Positions 26,055 through 35,925 of a stretch of 64,000 nucleotides of DNA are shown here, piece after piece (positions within the stretch are counted from its first letter, which is position 1; every line of letters begins with the position of its first letter). Made by a program: the position numbers and the translations under genes. The notes below the pieces were generated by a model, which saw only the letters and a list, made by a program, of their open reading frames with translations, was not told where the DNA came from and did no database searches. Source of the DNA: Bacteroidota bacterium. Lineage in GTDB: Bacteria; Bacteroidota; Bacteroidia; Bacteroidales; Paludibacteraceae. Location: positions 1-64,000 of the forward strand of contig JAJYBB010000003.1 of the NCBI GenBank assembly GCA_021779195.1, given 5' to 3'.

Positions 26055-28223
26055 ATGAAGAAATTATCACTTTTTTTCTTTTCTTTGACCCTAATATCTC
26101 CTTTGTGGGCTGTTAATACCGTTTTACTTGATTTTGAATCAAGTACAGTCCCACCAAGTGTTTCATCGTGGTTAAATTATTCAAATCTCGGGACAGCTGC
26201 TTCGGTTTGGTCTGCTCCAAATCCTGCACCGACCGATCCTGTAAATTCTACGGCAAACTGTTATCAAATTACTAAACAAGTCAATGATCCTTACTGGACA
26301 GGATTGGAGGTAAATTTAACGACACCCATAGCTATAACATCTACCAATCAATATCTTCATGTATTGGTTTTTAAAAATTCAACATCGCGAATTGCACTTA
26401 CCTACACTCCTGTTGGAGGGACACAAAGCGCTGATACATGGGTTTCGAACAGCACCGCCGGTTCTTGGATAGATTACGTGTTAAGCATTCCCGTTGGAAC
26501 GAATTTAAAAACATTTGCCATTAAAATTGCCGATGATCCGGGTGTGTATTATTTCGATCAAATCATGCTTTCCGATAATCCGGCATCATTGACAAAAACA
26601 CCACTCAGCATTGATCCGACTATAAAAAGTCAGGTCATAGAAGGTTGGGGAGCATCACTCTGTTGGTGGGCGAATATCATGGGCGGATTTTCTGATTCAA
26701 AGATTAAAACTATTTGCGATTGGGTTACCGATCCGGTGAACGGATTGAATATGAATATTTTTAGATTTAATATTGGTGGTGGTGATGATCCTACCCATAA
26801 TCACATGCGTACCGATGGTGGCGCCATGCCCGGTTATAAAGCTTCATTGACGGCACCATATGATTGGACACAGGATGCTAATCAGCGAAAGATTTTGCAA
26901 CAACTTATTGCATCTCGCATTGCCAAGGCAGGTGTAAACGATATTCAGATTATTGGTTTCTCGAATTCACCTCCTTACTGGATGACCGTAAGTGGCTGTT
27001 CAGCAGGAAACACGGCTGATAATTCGACCAATCTAAGGTCGGATATGTTTGGGGAGTTTGCTGATTACTTAACTGAAGTTGTAAAACATTACCATGATAG
27101 TCTGGGAATTACCTTTAATTATATTGAGCCTTTTAACGAACCTGATGTAAATTGGAAAGCATTTGGAGGTCAAGAGGGTTGTTATATATCAAATACTGAC
27201 CAATTAGCAATAATTCGTAATCTATATACTAAACTTTCTGACAAAAATATGTTGTCCTATTGTCAGATTACAGCCAATGATGCAAACAATATAGATAATT
27301 GCTATAATACACTCGGAGTATATAATTCAGCCGGTGATATTTTGTCAAAATTTGGACTAGTATCTGTTCACACTTATGGAGGTAACAATAGACAGTTATT
27401 AGCAAGTTGGGCAAAAACAAATAATAAAAAACTTTGGCAATCGGAATCTGGACCTATTTGGGTGGGTGGAACCAACGAACACCAAATTATGGTTATGTCC
27501 GATCGAATAATAACCGATATGCGCGACTTAAAATGCACGACTTGGAATGATTGGCAAATAGGGGGAGATGGAGCTACGAATAATCCTTGGGCACTGATTG
27601 TGAGCACGTATAGTAATAATTTAAACCCAATAACAAAAGGAATTGCATTCTATATCCGTTCGCAGTTTAGCCGCTATCTTAAACCTGGTTATACAGTTAT
27701 TTCTAATAATCTAAGTAATGTTTTAACGGCAATGAGTCCTGATGAAAAAACTTTGGTAATCGTTGTGAGCAATCAAAATACGTACACACAAAAATATGCG
27801 ATTGATTTATCTAACTTTTCCAACTTTGGAAAAGTGCAAGAAATTCGCACGTTTGTTCAGGAAACATTGAACGTTAAGAATTACTTGACACTTTTTAATC
27901 TCACTGGAAATTCTTTTGATTATGATGCCTCGTCCGAATCAGTAACAACCTTTGTAGTCCCCATAAATCAAACCCCACAGGCAATAACTGACGTAAAAAA
28001 TGACATTGGGAATTTTTATTATTCAAACCGAGTTTTATATACGAACTTTCAGACAAGTGAACCAGTAAATTTCTCCATATACAATAGTTTAGGACAGATG
28101 GTAACCAAATTGAATCAAGTGCCGCCAATGGGAAACATGCCCTTAAATTTAAAAAACGGATTTTATATCCTTAATTTAAAGATTGGAAATGAATTCATTT
28201 CAAAAAAAATTCAAGTATTTTGA
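26055..28223 (+). CDS. GH30 glycosidase with N-terminal binding-like module and T9SS tail
   Basis: 722 residues from ATG 26055; an in-frame GTG eight codons earlier is less likely because the signal peptide (KKLSLFFFSLTLISPLWA) begins here. Residues about 20-180 form a beta-sandwich module (YWTGLEVNLTTPI, NQYLHVLVFK, YYFDQIML) also found in the next gene. The GH30 TIM barrel (about 185-560) has QVIEGWGASLCWWAN, FRFNIGGGDD, acid/base Glu362 in PFNEPD and nucleophile Glu464 in QSESGP, followed by the GH30 side beta domain. A T9SS tail ends the protein. Arrangement and residues resemble endo-beta-1,6-galactanases and related GH30 enzymes, but glucanase activity is possible. Confidence 0.88.
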   Translation: MKKLSLFFFSLTLISPLWAVNTVLLDFESSTVPPSVSSWLNYSNLGTAASVWSAPNPAPTDPVNSTANCYQITKQVNDPYWTGLEVNLTTPIAITSTNQYLHVLVFKNSTSRIALTYTPVGGTQSADTWVSNSTAGSWIDYVLSIPVGTNLKTFAIKIADDPGVYYFDQIMLSDNPASLTKTPLSIDPTIKSQVIEGWGASLCWWANIMGGFSDSKIKTICDWVTDPVNGLNMNIFRFNIGGGDDPTHNHMRTDGGAMPGYKASLTAPYDWTQDANQRKILQQLIASRIAKAGVNDIQIIGFSNSPPYWMTVSGCSAGNTADNSTNLRSDMFGEFADYLTEVVKHYHDSLGITFNYIEPFNEPDVNWKAFGGQEGCYISNTDQLAIIRNLYTKLSDKNMLSYCQITANDANNIDNCYNTLGVYNSAGDILSKFGLVSVHTYGGNNRQLLASWAKTNNKKLWQSESGPIWVGGTNEHQIMVMSDRIITDMRDLKCTTWNDWQIGGDGATNNPWALIVSTYSNNLNPITKGIAFYIRSQFSRYLKPGYTVISNNLSNVLTAMSPDEKTLVIVVSNQNTYTQKYAIDLSNFSNFGKVQEIRTFVQETLNVKNYLTLFNLTGNSFDYDASSESVTTFVVPINQTPQAITDVKNDIGNFYYSNRVLYTNFQTSEPVNFSIYNSLGQMVTKLNQVPPMGNMPLNLKNGFYILNLKIGNEFISKKIQVF

Positions 28224-28304
28224 TTATTAGGTTAAATACAAGACTTTGATACAATTCTAATATCTTTTGATACAATACTGAAATCGGAATACATATGGAT
28301 ATCA

Positions 28305-28312
28305 TAACTTTG
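28305..28312 (+). promoter_or_regulatory. -7 promoter element before the two-module secreted protein
   Basis: TAACTTTG matches TAnnTTTG, 68 bp before the ATG at 28381. A correctly spaced -33 TTTG is not obvious, so activation by a regulator is likely if this is the promoter. Confidence 0.4.
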
Positions 28313-28380
28313 TATAACATTTTATCAATAAAGATTCGAAATTAAATAAACAGAACTATTAATTTAAAATTCTACATTTT

Positions 28381-29832
28381 ATGAAAAAACTAATTCTACT
28401 TTCGATGGCAATTTCTTGCCTTGGTGTACTCTCAGCTCAAACTGAGACTAAACTCTTTACTGGAGATACAACTCCCAGTCAATTCTCATATATGGATTTA
28501 GATCCATGGTCGTTAACCCAAATGAAGACCGAAGGTGACTATGTTAATTTCGGAACAGATGCTGCTCCCGCTTTTACAGAAATAGCAACAAATCCAGACA
28601 AAACCGGATTGGATGCAACAGACAAAGCTCTGCATTTGACTTCACTAAAAGGACACAGTTGGTGGCCTGATTTTTTAGAATTCACGTTGACCGCACCAAT
28701 TACTATTACCGCAAGCAACCGGTATTTGCACTTTTATCATTACCGCGAAAACCTGAATGCAGGTTTTAGTGTAAATATAAATGTTACAGAGCCGTTACAA
28801 GATGCAGACAAAGGTACTAAACGTTTTGATATGCAACTTACAACTGCAGGAAAATGGGAAGATGTGGTTGTAGATTTAAACTGGTTTTTAACCAATAATG
28901 TTCCGCTTTCATCGATTTGTATTTTGATGGATACAAACTGGGGTGCAGCAGCAGAACCTGTAACAAACTATTATTTTGACGAAGTAGTATTGAACGACAG
29001 TAAACTACCACGTGGAATTAATATTTTACCCGACAGCACTATGTCTCTATTTTATGGGAATACCAGTTCGTACAATAAATGGGTAAAAGCATTGGATACT
29101 CAGAATGCTGAGAATACTGATACAATAATAGCCAATCCATTTACAACTCAGACTGCTGTTCTGAATTCTCCTAAAGTATTGAGATTCAATAAAAGTGCAA
29201 ATGCAGCTTGGTGGCAAGGTCTGCGAACTGTGTTACCTGGAGTTTTACCTGTTGGTGTTAATGGAGCAACCAATTATTTGCACGTGATGGTCAATATTCC
29301 GACAATGGATCCGCTTCAAGATCCTTATGTAGTTCAATTAAATGCTAAGGATTTTTCCGGAAATCAAATAGATAGTGGAGACTTTCTGAAGTATTATAGC
29401 ACAGATGCAGGCAATTGGGTTGACATGGTGTTGGATGTTACCTCGCTCGGTTATATTCAGGAATTTACGGTTCGGTTTGATTTACGACGCGATGCTTCGG
29501 CAAATCTTATAAATTCTCCGGCTGGTACATTCTATATGGATGCGGCGTCAATTAATACTGATCCAAATCAGCGAACAGTAGTAACGGCTCCAACTGCAGT
29601 AAAAAATCCACTCAACAATCCGATTAAAGTATATGCTGCTCAACGGAACATTTACGTTGAAGGTCCAAATCTATCTTCAATTACAGTCTTCGATGTTTTA
29701 GGAAAATTCGTAGCACAAATACAAGTAAATCAACTCAAATCGCAATTACCTGTTGTTCATGGCGGTATTTATTTAGTTAAAACTACTACCAACAATGGAG
29801 AAATATCAACTTCAAAAGTTTTAGTAGAATAA
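28381..29832 (+). CDS. Secreted protein with two binding-like modules and T9SS tail
   Basis: 483 residues. A signal peptide (CLGVLSAQ) is followed by two similar beta-sandwich modules of about 190 residues. The first has HSWWPDFLEFTLTAPITI, RYLHFYHYRE and YYFDEVVLND; the second has AAWWQGLRTVLPGVL, NYLHVMVNI and GTFYMDAASI. Both match the N-terminal module of the GH30 upstream. Residues about 410-483 are a T9SS sorting tail (VFDVLGKFVAQI ... HGGIYLVKT). There is no catalytic domain, so it most likely is a surface or released carbohydrate-binding protein that keeps the glycan near the cell. The conserved WW/W, YLH and YxDE/YMDA spots are candidate binding or folding residues. Transcription ends at the hairpin after the gene. 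Confidence 0.75.
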   Translation: MKKLILLSMAISCLGVLSAQTETKLFTGDTTPSQFSYMDLDPWSLTQMKTEGDYVNFGTDAAPAFTEIATNPDKTGLDATDKALHLTSLKGHSWWPDFLEFTLTAPITITASNRYLHFYHYRENLNAGFSVNINVTEPLQDADKGTKRFDMQLTTAGKWEDVVVDLNWFLTNNVPLSSICILMDTNWGAAAEPVTNYYFDEVVLNDSKLPRGINILPDSTMSLFYGNTSSYNKWVKALDTQNAENTDTIIANPFTTQTAVLNSPKVLRFNKSANAAWWQGLRTVLPGVLPVGVNGATNYLHVMVNIPTMDPLQDPYVVQLNAKDFSGNQIDSGDFLKYYSTDAGNWVDMVLDVTSLGYIQEFTVRFDLRRDASANLINSPAGTFYMDAASINTDPNQRTVVTAPTAVKNPLNNPIKVYAAQRNIYVEGPNLSSITVFDVLGKFVAQIQVNQLKSQLPVVHGGIYLVKTTTNNGEISTSKVLVE

Positions 29833-29852
29833 AAAAGATGGTTGGCTTTTTA

Positions 29853-29880
29853 TTAGGGAGAGTTTTCAGACTCTCCCTAA
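29853..29880 (+). terminator. Rho-independent-like terminator
   Basis: Perfect 10-bp stem TTAGGGAGAG / CTCTCCCTAA with an 8-nt loop, followed by TTTAAAAG. It separates the T9SS-protein gene from the lipoprotein-SusC operon. Confidence 0.7.
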
Positions 29881-29942
29881 TTTAAAAGTATATTGAATAT
29901 TTGAGTTCTCTGTAGTATTATTTCATTAAATTTTAGATACTT

Positions 29943-30395
29943 ATGAAAATTGCACACGAAAGAAATTTCTTTCAGGTTTTTCTTTTTGCCTTTTCCTCCT
30001 TTTTTTTTATATTTTCGGGAACTTCATGCCAAAAAGACCCTGTAAATGACACCACTACTAAGCTTATTGGAACTTGGCATCAAACTGCCCGTTTAGTTGG
30101 CGGTACTTCGGCAACAATAGATAGCACCCGCCTGTTAATGCAAATCAATGCAAATCAAATTTGCGTGCTTTGTGATTCTTCTGCTTTAGCAGTCAAGAAC
30201 AAAACAATTGTTTCACGTTCAGGATGGAGTTTTAGCGGAGGTTTATTTAACTTAGCTGTCGATTTACCCGCATCTTGGAAACCGACTTTCAACAGCAACA
30301 CCCTAATTTTAGAACGAACCGACTTTAGCACAACCGGCTCCATTATTAAAACCTCACTCACCTTTCAACGAGTACCAAATATCCTTTTCAATTAA
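29943..30395 (+). CDS. Small lipocalin-like lipoprotein
   Basis: 150 residues. A long hydrophobic signal ends in a lipobox-like FSGTSC. The mature part starts LIGTWHQTARLVGG, the typical first strand of Bacteroidetes lipocalin-like domains, and continues with about eight strands to LTFQRV. It is separated by 14 bp from the next lipoprotein and both precede the first SusC gene. Such small lipoproteins at the head of PUL operons may be surface accessory or binding proteins. No residue assignment is possible. Confidence 0.6.
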   Translation: MKIAHERNFFQVFLFAFSSFFFIFSGTSCQKDPVNDTTTKLIGTWHQTARLVGGTSATIDSTRLLMQINANQICVLCDSSALAVKNKTIVSRSGWSFSGGLFNLAVDLPASWKPTFNSNTLILERTDFSTTGSIIKTSLTFQRVPNILFN

Positions 30396-30409
30396 TCAAA
30401 ATAATATAC

Positions 30410-31078
30410 ATGAAAACAGTATTTAAACTTTTGATTCTTTCCGTACCATTCATCTTTTCAGCGTGTAAGCAGGATAATTTTAATCAAAATCTCGTTTCAG
30501 GCTTGTGGAAACAGGTTTCAGTTACCGAAGATGGAGTTGAAATGACCCTAAAACCGGAGCAATCCGTATGTGAATTATTAATTGATGCGAATGGAGCATA
30601 TCGTTGTTACCATCAATCCTTCAAATCGTATAATAATGGCAACGGACCCACTTCGTTTTACGGCACCTGGAGCGTGCTTGATGGGAAATGGATCAATTTC
30701 AGCACCGATAAATGGCAATTAATCGCTCCTTTAAGAACTGACAGCGATAAAGTGATACTAACCTATAAAAATGGAGTCATTGATACGTTAACAACGGTTC
30801 AAAAACAATGGGCGCAATATCATATTCAATCCCGTTTCACCATCCTGCAATTATCAAATACAGATATGGAAATACGATTGAAAACGTTTGTTGGAGAAAA
30901 GAAATATGCGCTACTCTTTGCTCCTGATCCTGCTGATTTTATTGAATTAAAACCGGCTCCGGCAGGTAAAGCTATTTATATTCCAAAATTAGTTACAGAC
31001 CAGAATTATTGGATGATCAAAAATGAATTACAGACCTTGAAAACGTATGTTTTCAAGTTCAAGAAAGAAACCTATTGA
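30410..31078 (+). CDS. Lipocalin-like lipoprotein, second of the pair
   Basis: 222 residues with a lipobox at FIFSAC (Cys19). The mature start LVSGLWKQVSVTEDGVEM again resembles a lipocalin entry strand, and FYGTWSVLDGKWINF a second one. The protein is longer than its neighbour, with an added C-terminal beta region. The stop codon overlaps the upstream end of the SusC reading frame, so the genes are co-transcribed. It may form part of the SusCD surface complex, but this is inferred from position alone. Confidence 0.6.
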   Translation: MKTVFKLLILSVPFIFSACKQDNFNQNLVSGLWKQVSVTEDGVEMTLKPEQSVCELLIDANGAYRCYHQSFKSYNNGNGPTSFYGTWSVLDGKWINFSTDKWQLIAPLRTDSDKVILTYKNGVIDTLTTVQKQWAQYHIQSRFTILQLSNTDMEIRLKTFVGEKKYALLFAPDPADFIELKPAPAGKAIYIPKLVTDQNYWMIKNELQTLKTYVFKFKKETY

Positions 31079-31101
31079 CAAAAATGCAAAAGATCATATT
31101 T

Positions 31102-34100
31102 ATGAAGAAAATCATATTTCTTTCACTAATTAGCCTTCTTTTCATAAGCTCGGTTCAGGCTCAGCAGTTACAAAAAGTTACCGGCAAAGTAACTGACATA
31201 AAAACCGGAGATGAATTAATTGGAGTCAATGTGAAAATTAAAGGAACGAGTACGGTAACTATCACAGATTTGTCAGGAAATTTTTCGATTGAAGTAAAAA
31301 ATCCTGCCACTGATATTTTAGTTTTTTCATATGTAGGTTATGAAGAATTAGAAATTCCTATAAAAAGCAAAGCGACTATCAACGTTCAAATGAGTGATGA
31401 AAGTAAACAATTAAACGAACTTGTTGTCGTTGGTTATGGTTCGCAAAAGAAGGAATCAGTAGTAGGTTCCATTTCATCTATCAGCAACAAAACACTTGTA
31501 AGCTCGCCTGTATCCAATATATCTCAGTCATTAGCGGGTAAATTAGCAGGCGTACAGATTGTTCAACCTTCAGGTGAAGTTGGTAGTGATGCAGCCAGCA
31601 TATATATTCGTGGTATGGCAACCTGGAATGATGCCTCTCCGTTGATAGTTGTGGATGGCATTGTCAGAGCTTCGTTTGATAAAATTGATCCAAACGAAAT
31701 AGGATCCATTAATATACTTAAAGATGCTTCAGCCACAGCAGTTTATGGCGTAAAAGGAGCAAACGGCGTAATAATAATTACTACCAAAAGAGGTGAATTA
31801 GGGAAACCAAAAATTTCAATCACTGCTCAAACCGCCATTACGCAACCAATCAATATTCCCCAGCCACTTGGAGCTTACGATGCTACAAGTCTTTTGTATT
31901 TACAAGATTGGGGGCAATACAGAGCTAGAACTCCACAGACTAAAGGTGGTACATTGGCTTATGATTTATTGTTGTATCGCACTGGAGCTTCTCCTTGGAC
32001 ACATCCTGATATAAATTGGGTGAATGCCATTATGAAACCTGCTTCAACTCAGCAACAATACAATATTAATATTTCGGGAGGCACTAAAACGGTTCGATAT
32101 TTTGTATCCGGTGGATTTATTAATCAAAACGGGTTTTACAAAAACGATAATATGACGGATTATTCCCGTTTCAATTTCCGGAGTAATTTAGATGTTGATG
32201 TAACTAAAGAGTTTTCAGCCTCAATAAATATAGGTTCACGCGTGGAAAATCTTAATTCACCTACCAGCACCATTTGGAATAGTTGGGGCATTTATCGAGG
32301 TGCATTTGCTACATCGGGACGTATATATCCCATATATAATCCTGATGGTTCTTATGCAGGAAACGGGAGCAACCTCGAAGCAAGCTTATTGGAATCAGGT
32401 ATATACAAAGATGTGAAAAGTACACTTGAATCAAGTATTAGCTTAAATTATAAACTTGATTTTATCACAAAAGGGCTTTCGGCTAAAGCACAAGTTTCAT
32501 TCGATACACAGGGAGAGAATGGTCGTTCATGGACAAAATCGGTTGCTCAATATGTCTATACCCAAAGCACAGATTCTTATCAACAATTTGGTGAAAACCG
32601 TCCGCTGTCTTATAACGGTGTTCAACAAAACAACAGTTGGTACAAGTTTTACATGGAAGCCGGATTGAATTATAACCGCACTTTTGGTAAACATTCCGTT
32701 ACTGGGCTGCTTTTGGCTGATAGAAACGAATTGGTTAATAATGCAGAAGTCCCCTATCGCGATCAGGGATTAGTGGGTCGTATTACGTATGATTACGATA
32801 AACGTTATTTTGGGGAATTTAACGTAGGGTATAATGGTTCCGAAAATTTTCCAAGTAACAATCGGTACGGACTTTTTCCTGCTTTTGCAGCCGGTTGGCT
32901 TATCAGTAATGAAGATTTTATTGCCAATGGTTCACTTTCAAATATTATTACCAATTTAAAGCTCAGAGCATCATTGGGTTGGGTTGGTAACGACAAATTA
33001 TCAGTTAATGGTGTACCTCAACGATTTATTTATTTGCAACAATTTAATAACGGAGGAGGATATACTTTTGGTACCGGAGATAATTATTACCCGGGGATTC
33101 AACAAGGAACAATTGCAAATCCAAATGTACAATGGGAAGTAGCTCGCAAAGAAAATATTGGGTTGGATGCCGAATTTTTCAAAGGATTACTTGGACTTAC
33201 TTTTGATTATTTTTACGAGTACAGAAATAATATTTTAACAGACATCTCAGCAGTTATGCCACAATATGTAGGAGCATCATTTTATGCTGCAAATATTGGA
33301 GAAACGAATAACCAAGGAATTGAAATTGAATTGAAACATAATCTGAGAGTAAATAAGAATTTCAATTACTTCGTGACTGGTAATTTTACATACAATGTAA
33401 ATAAGGTGCTGAAAAAAGCTGACCCGCTAGGTTTATTGCCTTATCAAAAAGAAGAAGGGTATCCAATTGGAACACCCTTAATGTGGACAAATACTGGATA
33501 CTTCAATAGTTATCAAGAGATTCAAAATAGCCCAACGCAATTAGGCGTTAACAATGGAATACCTGGGAATATTGAAATAATCCCGGGTGACTTGAAGTTT
33601 CTTGATTTTAACCATGATGGTGTCATCAATCAGGCTGATGCGTATCGTCAGGGTTATGGCACTGTACCTCAAATTCAATATGGTGTAACATTGGGATGCA
33701 ACTGGAATTCATTTGATTTTTCTATTCTTTTTCAAGGATCTGCCAATGCATTATTTATGAAACAGTGGGAAATTATGTGGGCATTTTCAAACAACGACAA
33801 TGTATTCGAAAAACATAATTATTATTGGGCACCCGAAATTGCAAGCTCAGCTCAATTTACACGCTTTTATGGAAAATCATGGGTAAATAACGAACGTTAT
33901 TATTCGACTTATGAAGCCGGTTCGGGTAATTACCTGCGGATTAAAAATGTCGAAATAGGATATACATTACCCTCACCACTTATTAGAAAAGTTGGAATGA
34001 CAAGTGCCCGACTGTATCTTTCGTCTATTAATACTTATATGTGGTCGGTTGAAAAATATCTTGATCCCGATAACAGAAACACACGTGGGGGCCAAATGCC

Positions 34101-34143
34101 TGCAACCAGAGCCTTTAATATAGGGTTAAATCTTAATTTTTAA
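31102..34143 (+). CDS. SusC-like TonB-dependent transporter, pair 1
   Basis: 1014 residues from ATG 31102; TTG 31075 and ATG 31084 are alternatives but this one gives a normal signal peptide (KKIIFLSLISLLFISSVQAQ). Residues about 20-110 are a CarboxypepD_reg-like domain (KVTGKVTDIKTGDELIGVNV). The plug carries the SusC signature KDASATAVYGVKGANGVIII at about 208-227. The barrel of about 22 strands ends RAFNIGLNLNF. SusC proteins import oligosaccharides through the outer membrane with TonB energy and are capped by SusD. The partner SusD begins immediately downstream. Confidence 0.95.
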   Translation: MKKIIFLSLISLLFISSVQAQQLQKVTGKVTDIKTGDELIGVNVKIKGTSTVTITDLSGNFSIEVKNPATDILVFSYVGYEELEIPIKSKATINVQMSDESKQLNELVVVGYGSQKKESVVGSISSISNKTLVSSPVSNISQSLAGKLAGVQIVQPSGEVGSDAASIYIRGMATWNDASPLIVVDGIVRASFDKIDPNEIGSINILKDASATAVYGVKGANGVIIITTKRGELGKPKISITAQTAITQPINIPQPLGAYDATSLLYLQDWGQYRARTPQTKGGTLAYDLLLYRTGASPWTHPDINWVNAIMKPASTQQQYNINISGGTKTVRYFVSGGFINQNGFYKNDNMTDYSRFNFRSNLDVDVTKEFSASINIGSRVENLNSPTSTIWNSWGIYRGAFATSGRIYPIYNPDGSYAGNGSNLEASLLESGIYKDVKSTLESSISLNYKLDFITKGLSAKAQVSFDTQGENGRSWTKSVAQYVYTQSTDSYQQFGENRPLSYNGVQQNNSWYKFYMEAGLNYNRTFGKHSVTGLLLADRNELVNNAEVPYRDQGLVGRITYDYDKRYFGEFNVGYNGSENFPSNNRYGLFPAFAAGWLISNEDFIANGSLSNIITNLKLRASLGWVGNDKLSVNGVPQRFIYLQQFNNGGGYTFGTGDNYYPGIQQGTIANPNVQWEVARKENIGLDAEFFKGLLGLTFDYFYEYRNNILTDISAVMPQYVGASFYAANIGETNNQGIEIELKHNLRVNKNFNYFVTGNFTYNVNKVLKKADPLGLLPYQKEEGYPIGTPLMWTNTGYFNSYQEIQNSPTQLGVNNGIPGNIEIIPGDLKFLDFNHDGVINQADAYRQGYGTVPQIQYGVTLGCNWNSFDFSILFQGSANALFMKQWEIMWAFSNNDNVFEKHNYYWAPEIASSAQFTRFYGKSWVNNERYYSTYEAGSGNYLRIKNVEIGYTLPSPLIRKVGMTSARLYLSSINTYMWSVEKYLDPDNRNTRGGQMPATRAFNIGLNLNF

Positions 34144-34155
34144 ATGAAACACAAC

Positions 34156-35892
34156 ATGAAGACTATTAAATATATTTTCTTTTTGCTGGTATTGGGAATT
34201 ACTGCCTGCGATAATTTTCTAAATGTTGCACCCGATGTAAACCTGAATGAGGACAAAGTCTTTACCAATTTTGTTAATGCTCAGGCTTTTCAGGCAGATA
34301 TTTACAGCGGGTTAACCCAACGGTTCAATGCAATTGGGTCCTATTTACCTGTTCCCATGTCATCTGCCTCGGATGAATCTGAGTCAAATGCCGGATATTT
34401 CGGTACAAAACCATTCAATATGGGAAATTACGATGGCGTTGATGCCAATATTAGCTTTTATTATACAGCAATTCGGAAAGCCAATTTATTTTTGAAAAAT
34501 GCAAATCGGATACCTTATCCCGATGCGCTGACAAGACAGAAGATGGTTGGTGAAGTATATTTCTTGCGCGCCTTTTATTTTAATGAAATGCTAAAGCGAT
34601 TTGGTGGAATGCCTATCCTCACTGAAAAGGATGGATTGTTTGTTCCGGGAGATAATTTAATGCGCCCCCGAAACACCTATCGCGAATGCTTTGCTTTTAT
34701 CATGAATGATTTAAAAATGGCCATAGATTCATTACCGGTTACATTGAATACCAACGACTATGGACGGGCTACCAAAGGAGCCGCCATGGCATTAAAAGCT
34801 CGCGTATTATTGTATGCTGCAAGCCCGCTCTTCAGCAAACCATCTGGGATATGGGGAATGGGTGGAACGATAGATGACTGGTACGAGAAAGATGGAAAAA
34901 CATGGTGGCTGAAGGCAGCTGAAGCAGCTAAAGCAGTGATCGATCTGAAAGATGCAAATGGGACTCCTGTTTATGCACTTTACCAGACCGGAGCAGCGAA
35001 TAAAGCAGATGATTATCAAAATTTATTTTTTAAACGGAGGGAACAAGGCAATAACGAGATTATTTTTTACAAACACGAAGCACCTGTAGGATTTGGCGAC
35101 CCACAAATTAATGTCTGGATGCCCAATGGGGATTTTGGAGGTAGTGGCGCGGTAGAACCTACCAATAATTTTGTGAAGCTTTTCGAAATGTCGAATGGAA
35201 AATATATCGATGAGCCCGGTTCGGGCTACGACCCTGCAAATCCATACATAAACAGAGATCCAAGATTCTATAAAACAATCATTTATCAGGGATGTACTTG
35301 GCAGGGAGCAAAGGTGGACATGTCGACAACTACCACTCAATTCCCTGCAGGAACTTTTTTAACAGGCTATTTTGTACGTAAATATTTGCCAGAAGAAGTG
35401 AAAAAAAATACCACCACGACCTCGTATCACAATTGGATTTATTTCCGGTTAGCCGAAATGTATCTGGATTATGCCGAAGCGCTCAACGAAGTGTACGGAC
35501 CTGATAATAACGGAGGATTAGGTTTAACAGCCCGTCAAGCTGTTAACACGGTTAGAAGTCGTTCAGGCGTCGTTGATTTACCAGTTGATTTAACAAGTGA
35601 TAAGCCAAGCATGCGGATAAGAATTCAACGCGAAAGGGCAATTGAACTCAGTTTCGAAGAGCAACGATGGTGGGATGCCCGCAGGTGGAGCACCGGAGAT
35701 CAGGGCGAACTAGCTTCTAAATGGTTTGGGTGCCCGTTTTATCGTGTTACCATAACGAAGACGGGCAATAATGTTTCCTATAATGAAGATACATACTTTA
35801 CACGTATTTATCAGCCTCACAATAATTTGTACGAAATACCAACCGGAGAGATGTACAAGAATCCATTATTTGTACAAAATCCGGGTTATTAA
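34156..35892 (+). CDS. SusD-like glycan-binding lipoprotein, pair 1
   Basis: 578 residues from the ATG at 34156 (an ATG at 34144, directly after the SusC stop, is the alternative). The lipobox is GITAC (Cys18). SusD features are present: DNFLNVAPDVNLNEDKVF at the mature start, YFLRAFYFNEMLKRFGGMP in the TPR core, and a C-terminal RaGB-type end with RIQRERAIELSFEEQRWWD and NPGY. It closes the SusC pore like a lid and binds the glycan at the cell surface. The particular glycan cannot be read. Confidence 0.95.
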   Translation: MKTIKYIFFLLVLGITACDNFLNVAPDVNLNEDKVFTNFVNAQAFQADIYSGLTQRFNAIGSYLPVPMSSASDESESNAGYFGTKPFNMGNYDGVDANISFYYTAIRKANLFLKNANRIPYPDALTRQKMVGEVYFLRAFYFNEMLKRFGGMPILTEKDGLFVPGDNLMRPRNTYRECFAFIMNDLKMAIDSLPVTLNTNDYGRATKGAAMALKARVLLYAASPLFSKPSGIWGMGGTIDDWYEKDGKTWWLKAAEAAKAVIDLKDANGTPVYALYQTGAANKADDYQNLFFKRREQGNNEIIFYKHEAPVGFGDPQINVWMPNGDFGGSGAVEPTNNFVKLFEMSNGKYIDEPGSGYDPANPYINRDPRFYKTIIYQGCTWQGAKVDMSTTTTQFPAGTFLTGYFVRKYLPEEVKKNTTTTSYHNWIYFRLAEMYLDYAEALNEVYGPDNNGGLGLTARQAVNTVRSRSGVVDLPVDLTSDKPSMRIRIQRERAIELSFEEQRWWDARRWSTGDQGELASKWFGCPFYRVTITKTGNNVSYNEDTYFTRIYQPHNNLYEIPTGEMYKNPLFVQNPGY

Positions 35893-35925
35893 ATCTATTC
35901 AGTCACATCGAAAATAAAATTTATT

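Noticed and set aside
31075-31101. TTG at 31075 or ATG at 31084 as start of the first SusC
   Set aside because: The ATG at 31102 gives a normal signal peptide; the earlier starts add an unneeded hydrophobic stretch, although they cannot be fully excluded.
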